Source: Candidatus Acetatifactor stercoripullorum (GTDB lineage: Bacteria; Bacillota; Clostridia; Lachnospirales; Lachnospiraceae). From it: a stretch of DNA of 64,000 nt. Below are positions 9,520 through 19,885 of the stretch, in pieces. Made by a program: the position numbers and the translations under genes. Where the stretch lies: the NCBI GenBank assembly GCA_019114005.1, contig DXGH01000073.1:62001-126000 (forward strand), read 5' to 3'. The notes under the pieces were generated by a model, which was not told where the DNA came from, made no database searches, and saw nothing but the letters and a program-made list of their open reading frames with translations. Every line of letters begins with the position of its first letter. Position 1 is the stretch's first letter.

Positions 9520-10572
9520 ATGTACAGAGACAATACCAAGGTGATACAGATAGGAGACAGAAAGATCGGCGGGGGAAATCCCATATTGATTCAGTCCATG
9601 ACAAATACAAAAACTCAGGATGTGGAGGCCACTGTGGCGCAGATTTTAAGCCTTGAGGCGGCGGGCTGCGAGATCATCCGCTGTACTGTGCCTGATATGG
9701 AGGCGGCAAAAGCCCTTTCAGAGATAAAAAAGAGGATACACATCCCCCTGGTGGCGGACATTCATTTTGATTACCGGCTGGCTGTTGCCGCCATGGAAAA
9801 CGGCGCAGACAAAATACGCATCAACCCGGGAAATATCGGCGCCCCCGACAGGGTGCGGGCTGTGGTGGAGACGGCGAAGGAGCGCAATATTCCCATCCGG
9901 GTGGGGGTAAACAGCGGTTCCCTGGAAAAGCCTCTTTTGGAAAAATATGGAGGGGTAACGGCCCAGGCTATTGTGGAGAGCGCCCTTGACAAGGTGCACA
10001 TGATAGAGGATATGGGCTATGATAATCTGGTGATCAGCATTAAGTCCTCCGACGTGCTGATGTGCGTGAAGGCTCATGAGCTGCTTGCGGGAAAGACCGC
10101 TTATCCGCTGCATGTGGGCATTACAGAAGCAGGCACGGTGCAGAGCGGCAATATCAAGTCTGCGGTGGGGCTTGGCATTATTCTCTATCAGGGAATCGGA
10201 GATACCATACGGGTTTCCCTGACGGGAAATCCGGTGGAGGAGATCAAGTCGGCCAGATTGATTTTGCGCACCCTGGGTCTTAGAAAGGGTGGGATTGAGG
10301 TGGTTTCCTGCCCTACCTGCGGAAGAACCCAGATTGACTTGATCGGACTGGCGCAAAAGGTGGAAAGACTGGTGGAGGACTATCCCCTTGCTATCAAGGT
10401 GGCTGTGATGGGATGCGTGGTAAACGGCCCCGGGGAGGCCAGAGAAGCAGATATTGGAATCGCCGGAGGCATAGGCGAGGGACTTTTAATCAAAAAGGGG
10501 GAAATTGTCCGCAAGGTGAAGGAGGAACAGCTGCTTGCGGCATTAAAGGAAGAACTGGATAACTGGAATTAG
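9520..10572 (+). CDS. ispG: (E)-4-hydroxy-3-methylbut-2-enyl-diphosphate synthase (IspG/GcpE)
   Basis: 'NPILIQSMTNTKTQDVEATVAQI', 'VSCPTCGRTQIDLIGLA', 'VAVMGCVVNGPGEAREADIG'. Confidence 0.98.
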   Translation: MYRDNTKVIQIGDRKIGGGNPILIQSMTNTKTQDVEATVAQILSLEAAGCEIIRCTVPDMEAAKALSEIKKRIHIPLVADIHFDYRLAVAAMENGADKIRINPGNIGAPDRVRAVVETAKERNIPIRVGVNSGSLEKPLLEKYGGVTAQAIVESALDKVHMIEDMGYDNLVISIKSSDVLMCVKAHELLAGKTAYPLHVGITEAGTVQSGNIKSAVGLGIILYQGIGDTIRVSLTGNPVEEIKSARLILRTLGLRKGGIEVVSCPTCGRTQIDLIGLAQKVERLVEDYPLAIKVAVMGCVVNGPGEAREADIGIAGGIGEGLLIKKGEIVRKVKEEQLLAALKEELDNWN

Positions 10573-10582
10573 GTGAAACAAT

Positions 10583-13500
10583 ATGGGTAAACCGTTTTTT
10601 GAAGTATTTCCAACGCTGAAGCTGAAACCGGATGTGCAGGATATTATGGAGCAGACCAGCGTGGAGAAAATCTCTGCAACCAAAAGCAGGGATTATCTGA
10701 GAGTGTATTTATTCAGTACCAGACTGATTGTAAAGGATCATATCTGGGAGGCGGAGAATCAGATTAAGAGGCAGCTTTTTCCCAATGTAAACATGGCGGT
10801 GAAAATATATGAGAGGTTTTCCCTGTCGGCTCAGTATGATCCGGAGAAGCTTTTGGACATTTATAGAGAAAGTATTCTGGCGGAACTTAGGGAGTACAGT
10901 CATGTGGAATATAATGCCTTTAAGACGGCGGATATTACCTTTCCGTCAAAGGATAAGGTGCTTTTGACGCTGGAGGACTCTGTCCTTGTCAGAAGCAAGG
11001 AGGAAGAGCTTGTCAGAATATTGGAAAAGGTTCTGGTGGAACGTTGTGGCTTCCAGGTAATGGTGCAGACAGATTACAAGGAAGGACAGACCGGAAGATA
11101 TGCAGAGGATGACCAGCGCAGAATTCAAATGAAAGTGGACGAAATCTGCCGCAGGGTAAAGGCTGGTGCGGCCGGCGGGCAGGACTCTGAGGCTCAAGGA
11201 ACGGCTGGTGCGGTACGTTCTCCCGGCGGGCCTGGGAAGGCGGACTTTGGCGGCAGGGGGCAGAAAGAGGCCGGTATGCCGGGCCGGAGGGAGGCGCAGT
11301 CACCCACGGCGCAAAAGAGTCTGGAAAAGGGACGGGGGGAATGGAAAAAGGGAGAATTCAGACGGGGAGGCGACTACGGAAGGAGCGTCAGACGCTCTGA
11401 CAATCCCGACGTGCTCTACGGAAGGGACTTTGAGGAGGAACCCGTAAAGATAGAGGAAATCATCGGAGAAATCGGGGAGGTGGTCATCCGGGGCAAAATT
11501 CTTACCCTGGACAAGCGGGAAATCAGGAATGAAAAGACAATCATCATCTTTGATGTAACCGATTTTACGGACACCATAACCGTGAAGATGTTTGCAGGCA
11601 ATGACCAGGCAGAGGAGATCACGAAGGGACTTAAGCCCGGCGTTTTCATCAAGGTGAAGGGCATCAGCATGGTGGACAAATTTGATCATGAGCTGACCAT
11701 AGGCTCCGTGGCCGGAATTAAGAAAATTCCGGATTTTACCACAAGCAGGACGGATACTGCCCCGGTGAAGCGCGTGGAGCTGCACTGCCATACTAAGATG
11801 AGCGATATGGACGGTGTGTCAGAGGCCAGGGACATCGTGAAACGGGCTTATCAGTGGGGGCACAGGGCTATCGCCATCACAGATCACGGGGTGGTGCAGA
11901 GCTTCACCGATGCCAATCATGTGTGGGAGGATTTGTGGAAGGCGGAGAAGGCAAAACGCAAGGAGGCCGGGGAAGAAAATCCGGTCAAGCAGGACTTCTT
12001 TAAAATTATTTATGGCATGGAAGCCTATCTGGTGGATGATCTGCGGGAAATTGTGACGGGCGAGAGAGGACAGAGCCTTTCGGATGACTTTGTGGTATTT
12101 GACATAGAGACCACGGGATTTTCGCCGGTGAATAACCGTATTATTGAAATCGGTGCGGTGAAGGTGTCAGGGGGCGAAATTGTGGACCGTTATTCCACCT
12201 TTGTGAATCCTAAGACGCCCATACCCTTTGAGATAGAAAAACTGACGGGGATCAGGGACGATATGGTACTGGACGCTCCTGAAATAGAGGAGGTTTTACC
12301 GGAATTTCTGCATTTCTGTCAGGGCTGCATCTTAGTGGCCCATAATGCGGGCTTTGATATGAGCTTTATCATGGAAAATGCCAGAAGGCTGGGATATCCC
12401 ACGGAATATACCTATGTGGATACCGTGGGCATTGCCAGGGTGCTTTTGCCTCATCAGGCCAAACACACCCTGGATGCGGTGGCAAAAACTCTGGGGATAT
12501 CCCTGGAAAACCATCACCGTGCGGTGGACGATGCGGAGGCAACGGCCCATATTTTTGTGCGGTTTATCAAGATGCTTGCAAAGGAAGAGGTGTATACTCT
12601 GGCGCAGGTGAATGCACTGGGAGCTGCCAGCGTGGATATGGTAAAGAAGCTCCCTTCTTATCATGCCATTATTTTGGCAAAAAATGATCTGGGGAGAATC
12701 AATCTCTATCGTTTGGTATCCGAGTCCCATCTGACTTATTTCAACAAACGTCCCAGAGTGCCAAAAAGCCTGGTGATGAAATACAGAGAGGGACTGCTCC
12801 TTGGCAGCGCCTGCGAGGCAGGAGAGCTTTACAGGGCGCTTTTGGACGGGCAGTCCGACGCCCAGATCGCAAGGCTGGTAAACTTTTATGATTATCTGGA
12901 AATACAGCCCTGCGGCAATAATCGTTTTATGATTGCCTCAGAAAAGGTGAGAAATGTTAATTCCGTGGAGGATATTCAGAATATCAACCGCAGGATCGTG
13001 GAGCTGGGAGAGCAGTTTCACAAGCCTGTGGCGGCTACCTGCGACGTGCATTTCCTGGACCCTGAGGATGAGGTCTACCGCAGAATCATCATGGCCGGAA
13101 AGGGCTTTGAGGATGCGGACGAGCAGGCGCCCCTTTATCTGCACACCACAGAGGAAATGCTGGAGGAATTTGCTTATCTGGGCAGCGATAAGGCGAGGGA
13201 GGTGGTGATCACCAACACCAATCTGATCGCGGACATGATAGAGACTATCTCGCCTGTGAGACCGGATAAATGTCCTCCGGTGATTCCCGACAGTGATAAG
13301 ACGCTGACGGAAATCTGCTACAATAAAGCCCACGAGATTTACGGCCCAGACCTTCCCAAAATCGTGGAGGACAGGCTGGAAAAGGAGCTGCATTCCATCA
13401 TCACCAACGGCTTTGCGGTGATGTATATTATCGCCCAGAAGCTGGTGTGGAAGTCTGTGGAGGACGGGTACCTGGTGGGCTCCAGGGGTTCTGTAGGAAG

Positions 13501-15166
13501 TTCTTTTGTGGCCACTATGTCGGGGATCACCGAGGTCAATCCCTTAAGCCCCCATTATTATTGCAGCAAATGCCATTACGTGGATTTTGACGGAGAGGAT
13601 GTAAAGGCTTATGCGGGCAAGGCCGGCATTGATATGCCGGACAAGCTGTGCCCTGTCTGCGGGGAGAAGCTGAATAAGGACGGCTTTGACATCCCCTTTG
13701 AAACCTTTTTGGGCTTTAAGGGAGACAAGGAGCCGGATATTGACTTGAATTTCTCCGGAGAGTATCAGTCCAAGGCCCACAAGTATACGGAGGTTATTTT
13801 TGGCGCAGGACAGACCTTCCGGGCAGGCACCATCGCAACGCTGGCAGACAAAACGGCTTTCGGATATGTGAAAAACTATTATGAGGAGAGGGGCGTTCAC
13901 AAGCGGACCTGTGAAATCAACCGCATCACTGCAGGCTGTACGGGCGTAAGGCGAAGCACCGGACAGCATCCCGGCGGTATTGTGGTGCTTCCCCTGGGAC
14001 AGGATATCAATTCCTTTACCCCGGTTCAGCACCCGGCGAACGATATGACCACCGACACCATTACCACCCATTTTGACTATCACTCCATTGACCACAATCT
14101 GTTAAAGCTGGATATTCTGGGACATGATGATCCTACGATGATTCGCATGCTTCAGGATTTGACCCAAAAGGACCCTACCACCATACCCCTGGACGATCCT
14201 AAGGTAATGTCCCTGTTTCAGAATACGGACGCCCTGGGCATTACACCGGATCAGATCGGAGGGTGTAAGCTGGGGGCTCTTGGGATACCGGAATTTGGCA
14301 CGGACTTTGCCATGCAGATGCTGATTGACGCCAAGCCCCAATCCTTTTCGGACCTGGTGCGGATTGCCGGTCTGGCCCATGGAACGGATGTGTGGCTTGG
14401 AAATGCCCAGACACTGATTTTGGAAGGAACGGCAACCATTGCAACGGCCATCTGCACCCGTGACGACATTATGCTTTATCTGATTCAAATGGGAGTGGAA
14501 CCCAGTCTGTCCTTCACCATCATGGAGAGCGTCCGCAAGGGAAAGGGACTGAAGGAGGAGTGGATTGCGGCCATGAAGGAGAAAAATGTGCCGGACTGGT
14601 ACATAGAATCCTGCAAAAAGATCAAATACATGTTTCCTAAGGCCCACGCGGCTGCTTATGTTATGATGGCCTGGCGTATTGCCTACTGTAAGATATATTA
14701 TCCGCTGGCCTATTACGGCGCATTTTTCAGCATCCGGGCCAAGGCCTTTTCCTATGAGATTATGTGCCAGGGTCAGAGGCATTTGGAAAGCATTATGGCG
14801 GACTATAAAAAACGGGGGGACAGCCTGTCCAACAAGGAGAAGGATGCCTATGGTGATATGCGGGTGGTGCAGGAAATGTATGCAAGAGGCTATGAATTTG
14901 TGCCCATCGACATTTTCAGGGCAAAATCCCGGGCCTTTCAGATCGTGGACGGGAAGCTGATGCCTTCTTTAAACAGCATTGACGGACTGGGGGAGAAGGC
15001 AGCAGATGCCATTGTGGAGGCGGCAAAGGACGGGCCTTTCCTGTCCAAGGATGATTTCAGGCAGCGCACCAAGGTTTCCAAAACGGTTATTGATTTGATG
15101 GATTCCCTGAATCTTTTGGGGGATCTGCCGGAATCTAACCAGATCAGTATTTTTGATTTTGTATGA
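10583..15166 (+). CDS. polC: PolC-type DNA polymerase III alpha subunit
   Basis: 1527 aa; OB domain, PHP motif 'ELHCHTKMSDMDGVSEARDIV', exonuclease 'FVVFDIETTGFSPVNNRIIEIGAV', polymerase 'GSRGSVGSSFVATMSGITEVNPL', 'EPDIDLNFSGEYQ'. Confidence 0.98.
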   Translation: MGKPFFEVFPTLKLKPDVQDIMEQTSVEKISATKSRDYLRVYLFSTRLIVKDHIWEAENQIKRQLFPNVNMAVKIYERFSLSAQYDPEKLLDIYRESILAELREYSHVEYNAFKTADITFPSKDKVLLTLEDSVLVRSKEEELVRILEKVLVERCGFQVMVQTDYKEGQTGRYAEDDQRRIQMKVDEICRRVKAGAAGGQDSEAQGTAGAVRSPGGPGKADFGGRGQKEAGMPGRREAQSPTAQKSLEKGRGEWKKGEFRRGGDYGRSVRRSDNPDVLYGRDFEEEPVKIEEIIGEIGEVVIRGKILTLDKREIRNEKTIIIFDVTDFTDTITVKMFAGNDQAEEITKGLKPGVFIKVKGISMVDKFDHELTIGSVAGIKKIPDFTTSRTDTAPVKRVELHCHTKMSDMDGVSEARDIVKRAYQWGHRAIAITDHGVVQSFTDANHVWEDLWKAEKAKRKEAGEENPVKQDFFKIIYGMEAYLVDDLREIVTGERGQSLSDDFVVFDIETTGFSPVNNRIIEIGAVKVSGGEIVDRYSTFVNPKTPIPFEIEKLTGIRDDMVLDAPEIEEVLPEFLHFCQGCILVAHNAGFDMSFIMENARRLGYPTEYTYVDTVGIARVLLPHQAKHTLDAVAKTLGISLENHHRAVDDAEATAHIFVRFIKMLAKEEVYTLAQVNALGAASVDMVKKLPSYHAIILAKNDLGRINLYRLVSESHLTYFNKRPRVPKSLVMKYREGLLLGSACEAGELYRALLDGQSDAQIARLVNFYDYLEIQPCGNNRFMIASEKVRNVNSVEDIQNINRRIVELGEQFHKPVAATCDVHFLDPEDEVYRRIIMAGKGFEDADEQAPLYLHTTEEMLEEFAYLGSDKAREVVITNTNLIADMIETISPVRPDKCPPVIPDSDKTLTEICYNKAHEIYGPDLPKIVEDRLEKELHSIITNGFAVMYIIAQKLVWKSVEDGYLVGSRGSVGSSFVATMSGITEVNPLSPHYYCSKCHYVDFDGEDVKAYAGKAGIDMPDKLCPVCGEKLNKDGFDIPFETFLGFKGDKEPDIDLNFSGEYQSKAHKYTEVIFGAGQTFRAGTIATLADKTAFGYVKNYYEERGVHKRTCEINRITAGCTGVRRSTGQHPGGIVVLPLGQDINSFTPVQHPANDMTTDTITTHFDYHSIDHNLLKLDILGHDDPTMIRMLQDLTQKDPTTIPLDDPKVMSLFQNTDALGITPDQIGGCKLGALGIPEFGTDFAMQMLIDAKPQSFSDLVRIAGLAHGTDVWLGNAQTLILEGTATIATAICTRDDIMLYLIQMGVEPSLSFTIMESVRKGKGLKEEWIAAMKEKNVPDWYIESCKKIKYMFPKAHAAAYVMMAWRIAYCKIYYPLAYYGAFFSIRAKAFSYEIMCQGQRHLESIMADYKKRGDSLSNKEKDAYGDMRVVQEMYARGYEFVPIDIFRAKSRAFQIVDGKLMPSLNSIDGLGEKAADAIVEAAKDGPFLSKDDFRQRTKVSKTVIDLMDSLNLLGDLPESNQISIFDFV

Positions 15167-15227
15167 CAGGCAGGCGGAAATGGCGCTTCAGCATTAAAAA
15201 AAATTGTAGAAATTTTTAAAAAAATAC

Positions 15228-15256
15228 TTGCAATTTTTTCGAAGATGTATTATGAT
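15228..15256 (+). promoter_or_regulatory. Predicted sigma-A promoter of tRNA-Glu
   Basis: TTGCAA (15228-15233), 17 bp, TATGAT (15251-15256). Confidence 0.65.
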
Positions 15257-15303
15257 AAGCAAGTACCGCTGATACAGCAAAAGAAAGAGCGGTATTTGCA
15301 GAT

Positions 15304-15375
15304 GGCTGATTGGTCAAGCGGTCAAGACGCCGCCCTCTCACGGCGGAAACAGGGGTTCGATTCCCCTATCAGCTG
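15304..15375 (+). tRNA. tRNA-Glu (anticodon CTC)
   Basis: Cloverleaf by eye: acceptor GGCTGAT/ATCAGCT (G1-U72 wobble), anticodon arm CCGCC-CTCTCAC-GGCGG, T arm AGGGG-TTCGATT-CCCCT; CCA not encoded. Confidence 0.9.
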
Positions 15376-15409
15376 CTTGTTCTTTAGAAGAACAGCCCAA
15401 CCCGAAAAG

Positions 15410-15450
15410 TGCTGGAAACTTGATGAAAATTGAGTTTTTAGCATTTTTTT
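15410..15450 (+). terminator. Intrinsic terminator after tRNA-Glu
   Basis: TGCTGGAAACT...AGTTTTTAGCA stem (with GU pairs) followed by TTTTTTT. Confidence 0.65.
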
Positions 15451-15509
15451 ATTGCCGAAAAAGATTTTTTTGCGGATAAGTTTACCGATAAGAAATCATT
15501 TTTGCCCCC

Positions 15510-15538
15510 TTGACATTATATGCAAAATGGAGTACTAT
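15510..15538 (+). promoter_or_regulatory. Predicted sigma-A promoter of marR-ABC operon
   Basis: TTGACA (15510-15515), 17 bp, TACTAT (15533-15538). Confidence 0.75.
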
Positions 15539-15597
15539 ACTGTTCGCATCCAAACAAAATAATTTGACAGTTGTACCAAAAAAAGGGGGTGTCTGAG

Positions 15598-16125
15598 GTG
15601 GAAAAGGATTGCGGCGCGTGGATCAATCTGCTGTCTCATAAGGTCAAAACGCGGCTGAATGCTACCTTACAGAATCTGGGCATTACCGGCGTGCAGAGCC
15701 GGGTAATCTATTATATTCTGTCTCATTACCAGGAAGGTCCGATTTTCCAGCGTGACATTGAGAACGTGTTCGGGCTGAGCCGTTCCACTGCAACGGGTAT
15801 CTTGCAGCTGCTGGAAAAAAACGGCATTATCCGGAGGGAGAGCGTAGAAAGCGATGCCAGACTCAAAAGTCTGGTTCCCACACAGCGTGCTGCTATGCTG
15901 GACGCTCAGGTGTATGCCTGCCTGCAGGAGACCGACCGTATGCTGACGCGCGGACTCTCGGAGGGTCAGGTGCAGCTGTTTAAGGAAATGGCGGCTCAGA
16001 TGCTGCGCAATCTGGATGACTGGGATGGCGAAGCGGCTGATAATGCTTCCTGCGGGAAAGTCCACGCATCGAACCCAAAAAGTTCGCAGCAGAACATTCG
16101 AGCCAAAAACAAAGAAACGAATTGA
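15598..16125 (+). CDS. MarR family transcriptional regulator
   Basis: wHTH segment 'GPIFQRDIENVFGLSRSTATGILQLLEKNGIIRRESVESDARLKSLVPTQRA'; upstream of ABC pair. Frame opens at 15571; GTG at 15598 (or 15589) favoured by the GGGGG-rich RBS. Confidence 0.88.
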   Translation: MEKDCGAWINLLSHKVKTRLNATLQNLGITGVQSRVIYYILSHYQEGPIFQRDIENVFGLSRSTATGILQLLEKNGIIRRESVESDARLKSLVPTQRAAMLDAQVYACLQETDRMLTRGLSEGQVQLFKEMAAQMLRNLDDWDGEAADNASCGKVHASNPKSSQQNIRAKNKETN

Positions 16126-16142
16126 AAAAGGAGGAAGTCAAA

Positions 16143-17891
16143 ATGATAAAAGTCTTGGCCCGCAGCATTCGCGAGTATAAAAAGGCTTCAATCTTGACGC
16201 CGCTTTTGGTGACGGTGGAGGTTATTCTGGAATGCGCGATCCCGTTTGTGATCGCTAATCTGGTAAACCAGATGCAGGCCGGCTGCTCCATGGACGTCAT
16301 TGTCCGGTATGGCGCGGCTTTGATTGCCATGTCCGTTGTCTCGCTGATTTTCGGCGGTGCGGCAGGCGCTACCTGTGCAACGGCATCCGCCGGCTTTGCG
16401 CGTAATCTGCGCAAGGATATGTTTTATAAAATACAGGATTATTCTTTTGAAAACATTGACAAATTTTCCGTTTCCAGCCTGGTCACCCGTCTGACCACTG
16501 ACATCACCAACGTGCAGATGGCTTACATGATGATTATCCGTGTTGCCATCCGCTGCCCGCTGATGTTGATTTTCTCGTTTGCAATGGGCTTTATCATGGG
16601 CGGTCGTCTGGCTATGATTTTTTTGTTTACCATACCGCTTCTGGGTATTGGCCTGTTTCTGGTTATCCGCGCTGCCACGCCTCTGTTCCGCCGGGTGTTC
16701 CGCAAGTACGATGCGCTGAACGATTCGGTGCAGGAAAATGTGCAGGCTATGCGTGTGGTAAAGTCCTATGTGCGTGAGGATTATGAAAAGAAGAAATTCG
16801 GCGCTGCGGCAGAGGATGTTCAAAAGGATTTTACCCGTGCCGAGCGTATTATGGCCATCAATAATCCCATGATGCAGTTCTGTGTTTATGCGGGTATGGT
16901 GTTTGTGCTTTCCTACGGCTCCTATTCTGTGATTACCAGCTATGGACTAGACCTGAACGTGGGACAGATGTCCTCCATGCTGACCTACAGCTTTCAGATT
17001 TTGATGAGCCTGATGATGCTGTCCATGGTGTTTGTTATGATCACCATGTCCATTGAATCGGCGGAGCGTATTGTGGAGGTTCTGAATGAGGAGAGCACGC
17101 TGCAAAGTCCGGAAAACGCCTTGACGGAAGTTAAGGACGGCTCTATTGACTTTGACAACGTCAGCTTCAAGTATTCTAAGAAGGCTGACCGTATGGCACT
17201 GTCCGACATCAATCTACATATCAAGTCCGGCGAAGTGATCGGTATTCTGGGAGGCACCGGTTCATCCAAATCGTCGCTGATCCAGCTGATTCCCCGTCTG
17301 TACGACGTGACTGAAGGAAGTGTCAGGGTGGGAGGCGAGGACGTGCGCCGATACGACTTGGAAACGCTGCGTAACCAGGTCGCTGTAGTGCTGCAGAAGA
17401 ACGTGCTGTTTTCCGGTACGATCAAGGACAATCTGCGCTGGGGAAATCCAAACGCCACCGATGCGGAGATGGAGGAGGCCTGCCGTCTGGCTCAGGCAGA
17501 CGAATTTGTCCAGCAGTTTCCGGACAAATATGACACCTGGATCGAGCAGGGAGGAACCAATGTTTCCGGAGGCCAGAAGCAGCGTCTGTGTATTGCCCGC
17601 GCGCTGTTAAAAAAGCCCAAGATATTGATTCTGGACGATTCCACCAGCGCTGTGGATACCCGCACCGACGCCTTGATCCGCAAAGGCTTCCGCGAGTTTA
17701 TTCCAGAAACCACTAAAATTATTATCGCGCAGCGTGTTGCCAGTGTGCAGGATGCCGACCGTATCATTTTGATGGAAGGGGGCCGCATCAGCGCTGTGGG
17801 CAGCCATGATCAGCTGATGGAATCCAGCGAGGTCTACCGCGATATTTATACATCCCAGAACCGAGTAGGAGGTGACAAGAATGCCGAATAA
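16143..17891 (+). CDS. ABC transporter permease/ATP-binding protein, exporter half with degenerate NBD
   Basis: N-terminal TMD; Walker A GGTGSSKSS, signature VSGGQKQR, Walker B ILILDDSTSAVD (DD not DE), H-loop replaced by Q (IIIAQRVASV). ATG 16143 with AAAGGAGG RBS. Confidence 0.93.
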   Translation: MIKVLARSIREYKKASILTPLLVTVEVILECAIPFVIANLVNQMQAGCSMDVIVRYGAALIAMSVVSLIFGGAAGATCATASAGFARNLRKDMFYKIQDYSFENIDKFSVSSLVTRLTTDITNVQMAYMMIIRVAIRCPLMLIFSFAMGFIMGGRLAMIFLFTIPLLGIGLFLVIRAATPLFRRVFRKYDALNDSVQENVQAMRVVKSYVREDYEKKKFGAAAEDVQKDFTRAERIMAINNPMMQFCVYAGMVFVLSYGSYSVITSYGLDLNVGQMSSMLTYSFQILMSLMMLSMVFVMITMSIESAERIVEVLNEESTLQSPENALTEVKDGSIDFDNVSFKYSKKADRMALSDINLHIKSGEVIGILGGTGSSKSSLIQLIPRLYDVTEGSVRVGGEDVRRYDLETLRNQVAVVLQKNVLFSGTIKDNLRWGNPNATDAEMEEACRLAQADEFVQQFPDKYDTWIEQGGTNVSGGQKQRLCIARALLKKPKILILDDSTSAVDTRTDALIRKGFREFIPETTKIIIAQRVASVQDADRIILMEGGRISAVGSHDQLMESSEVYRDIYTSQNRVGGDKNAE

Positions 17892-19797
17892 CACCAATAC
17901 TACTGCACGGGGCCGCCGCGCTCCCAAAGGCGTGCTGGGCCGCGTAATCAAGACCGTATTTCAGTTTTACCCGGTGCTTCTGCCCATTACGCTGGTTTGT
18001 ATTCTTATCAATGCCATTGTCAGCTCCATGCCGTCAATTTTCATGCAGAATGCGATCGCCGTGGTCGAGGACACCTTCAGGGATGGTGACTGGGCCACAG
18101 CCTCGGGCCGGATTTTCAATCTGCTGGCTATCCTGATTACCATGTATGTCATCAGCCTGATTGCGGGCATATGCTATACCCAGCTGATGGCGATTATTAC
18201 CCAGGGCACGCTGGCCAAACTGCGGAAAAAGATGTTTGACCATATGCAGGATTTGCCCATTCGTTATTTTGACACTCATAACCATGGCGATATCATGAGC
18301 TTTTATACCAATGATATCGATACCCTGCGTCAGATGATCAGCCAGAGTCTGCCCCAGATGCTGATTTCAGGCGTTATGCTGCTCAGCGTCTTTTGTATTA
18401 TGCTGTATTACAGCGTCTGGCTGGCGCTGGTTGTGGTCTGCGGCGTTGTGGTCATGACCTTTGTGGCGCGCTATGTCAGCGGACATTCCTCCCGCTATTT
18501 CATCAGACAGCAGATCACCATTGCCCGTACGGAGGGATTTATGGAGGAAATGATGAATGGCCAGAAGGTCATCAAGGTATTCTGCCATGAGGACGGCGCT
18601 AAGGCAGATTTTGACAAGGTAAACGATGAGCTGTTTGAAAATTCCGAAAGGGCAAACCGTTACGCTAATATTTTGATGCCCTTGTTAGCCAACATCGGCA
18701 ATGTGATGTACGTTATTGTGGCGCTGGTCGGGGGAAGCCTGCTGCTGGCTGGTGCGCCCAACCTCAGCATTTCAGGCATGGCCTTAAGCATCAGTATTGT
18801 GGTTCCTTTTTTGAATATGACCAAGCAGTTTGCCGGGGCCATTGGACAGGTGTCCAATCAGGTCAACATGGTGGTTATGGGTCTGGCTGGTGCCCATCGT
18901 ATCTTTGCGCTGCTGGATGAAGAGCCTGAGACCGATGAAGGCTATGTGACGCTGGTCAACGCAAGAGAGAGAGCTGACGGTACCCTGGAGGAATACCATG
19001 AACGCACCAATGTGTGGGCGTGGAAGCATCCCCATCACGACGGCACCGTCACCTATACCCGCCTCCAGGGAGACGTACGTTTCTTCGATGTGGACTTTGG
19101 CTATGTGCCGGAGAAAACCGTTCTGCATAATGTTTCCCTGTACGCAAAACCGGGGCAGAAGGTTGCCTTTGTGGGTTCTACCGGCGCCGGAAAAACCACT
19201 ATCACAAACCTGATCAACCGCTTTTATGACATTGCCGATGGTAAAATCCGTTATGACGGTATTAACATCAATAAGATTAAGAAGGCGGACCTGCGCCACA
19301 GCCTTGGCATTGTGCTGCAGGACACCAATCTTTTTACCGGAACGGTTATGGAAAATATTCGTTACGGCAATCTGGAAGCCCGCGACGAGGAATGTATTGC
19401 CGCTGCCAGACTGGCTGGTGCAGATGATTTTATCCGCCGTCTGCCGGACGGCTATAACACCATGCTGACCGGAAACGGAGCAAATTTAAGCCAGGGACAG
19501 CGCCAGCTGCTGGCCATTGCCCGGGCTGCTGTGGCTGACCCGCCCGTTATGATCATGGACGAGGCCACCAGCTCCATTGACACTCACACCGAGGCTATTG
19601 TTCAGCGCGGCATGGATGCGCTGATGGCGGGGCGTACTACCTTTGTGATCGCCCACCGTCTATCCACGGTGCAGAACGCCGATGCGATCATGGTGCTTGA
19701 CCATGGACGGATCATTGAGCGAGGCACCCACGAGGATCTGATCAAGCTTAAGGGAACTTATTATCAGCTGTACACCGGCGCGCTGGAGCTGGATTGA
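17881..19797 (+). CDS. ABC transporter permease/ATP-binding protein, canonical NBD partner
   Basis: N-terminal TMD; Walker A GSTGAGKTT, signature LSQGQRQ, Walker B VMIMDEATSSID, H-loop FVIAHRLS; overlaps preceding gene. Confidence 0.94.
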   Translation: MPNNTNTTARGRRAPKGVLGRVIKTVFQFYPVLLPITLVCILINAIVSSMPSIFMQNAIAVVEDTFRDGDWATASGRIFNLLAILITMYVISLIAGICYTQLMAIITQGTLAKLRKKMFDHMQDLPIRYFDTHNHGDIMSFYTNDIDTLRQMISQSLPQMLISGVMLLSVFCIMLYYSVWLALVVVCGVVVMTFVARYVSGHSSRYFIRQQITIARTEGFMEEMMNGQKVIKVFCHEDGAKADFDKVNDELFENSERANRYANILMPLLANIGNVMYVIVALVGGSLLLAGAPNLSISGMALSISIVVPFLNMTKQFAGAIGQVSNQVNMVVMGLAGAHRIFALLDEEPETDEGYVTLVNARERADGTLEEYHERTNVWAWKHPHHDGTVTYTRLQGDVRFFDVDFGYVPEKTVLHNVSLYAKPGQKVAFVGSTGAGKTTITNLINRFYDIADGKIRYDGININKIKKADLRHSLGIVLQDTNLFTGTVMENIRYGNLEARDEECIAAARLAGADDFIRRLPDGYNTMLTGNGANLSQGQRQLLAIARAAVADPPVMIMDEATSSIDTHTEAIVQRGMDALMAGRTTFVIAHRLSTVQNADAIMVLDHGRIIERGTHEDLIKLKGTYYQLYTGALELD

Positions 19798-19885
19798 TTC
19801 TATAAGACTTCCCGTGTATGTAAGGCTTAAGGTACGGCTGCTTTCCATGCAGTGATTTTATGAATGAATGATGTAAGACTAATGA

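Noticed and set aside
11160-11400. Gly/Arg-rich stretch in PolC as a possible insertion element
   Set aside because: In frame and between known PolC domains; most simply a disordered interdomain linker, which varies among PolC proteins.
15304-15375. tRNA-Glu considered as an integrated-element attachment site with a downstream direct repeat
   Set aside because: No copy of the tRNA 3' end was seen downstream to 20.2 kb and no integrase gene is present; only adjacency is claimed.
15245-15433. 62-aa ORF spanning the tRNA-Glu gene
   Set aside because: Overlaps the tRNA and its promoter; the peptide is a chance translation.
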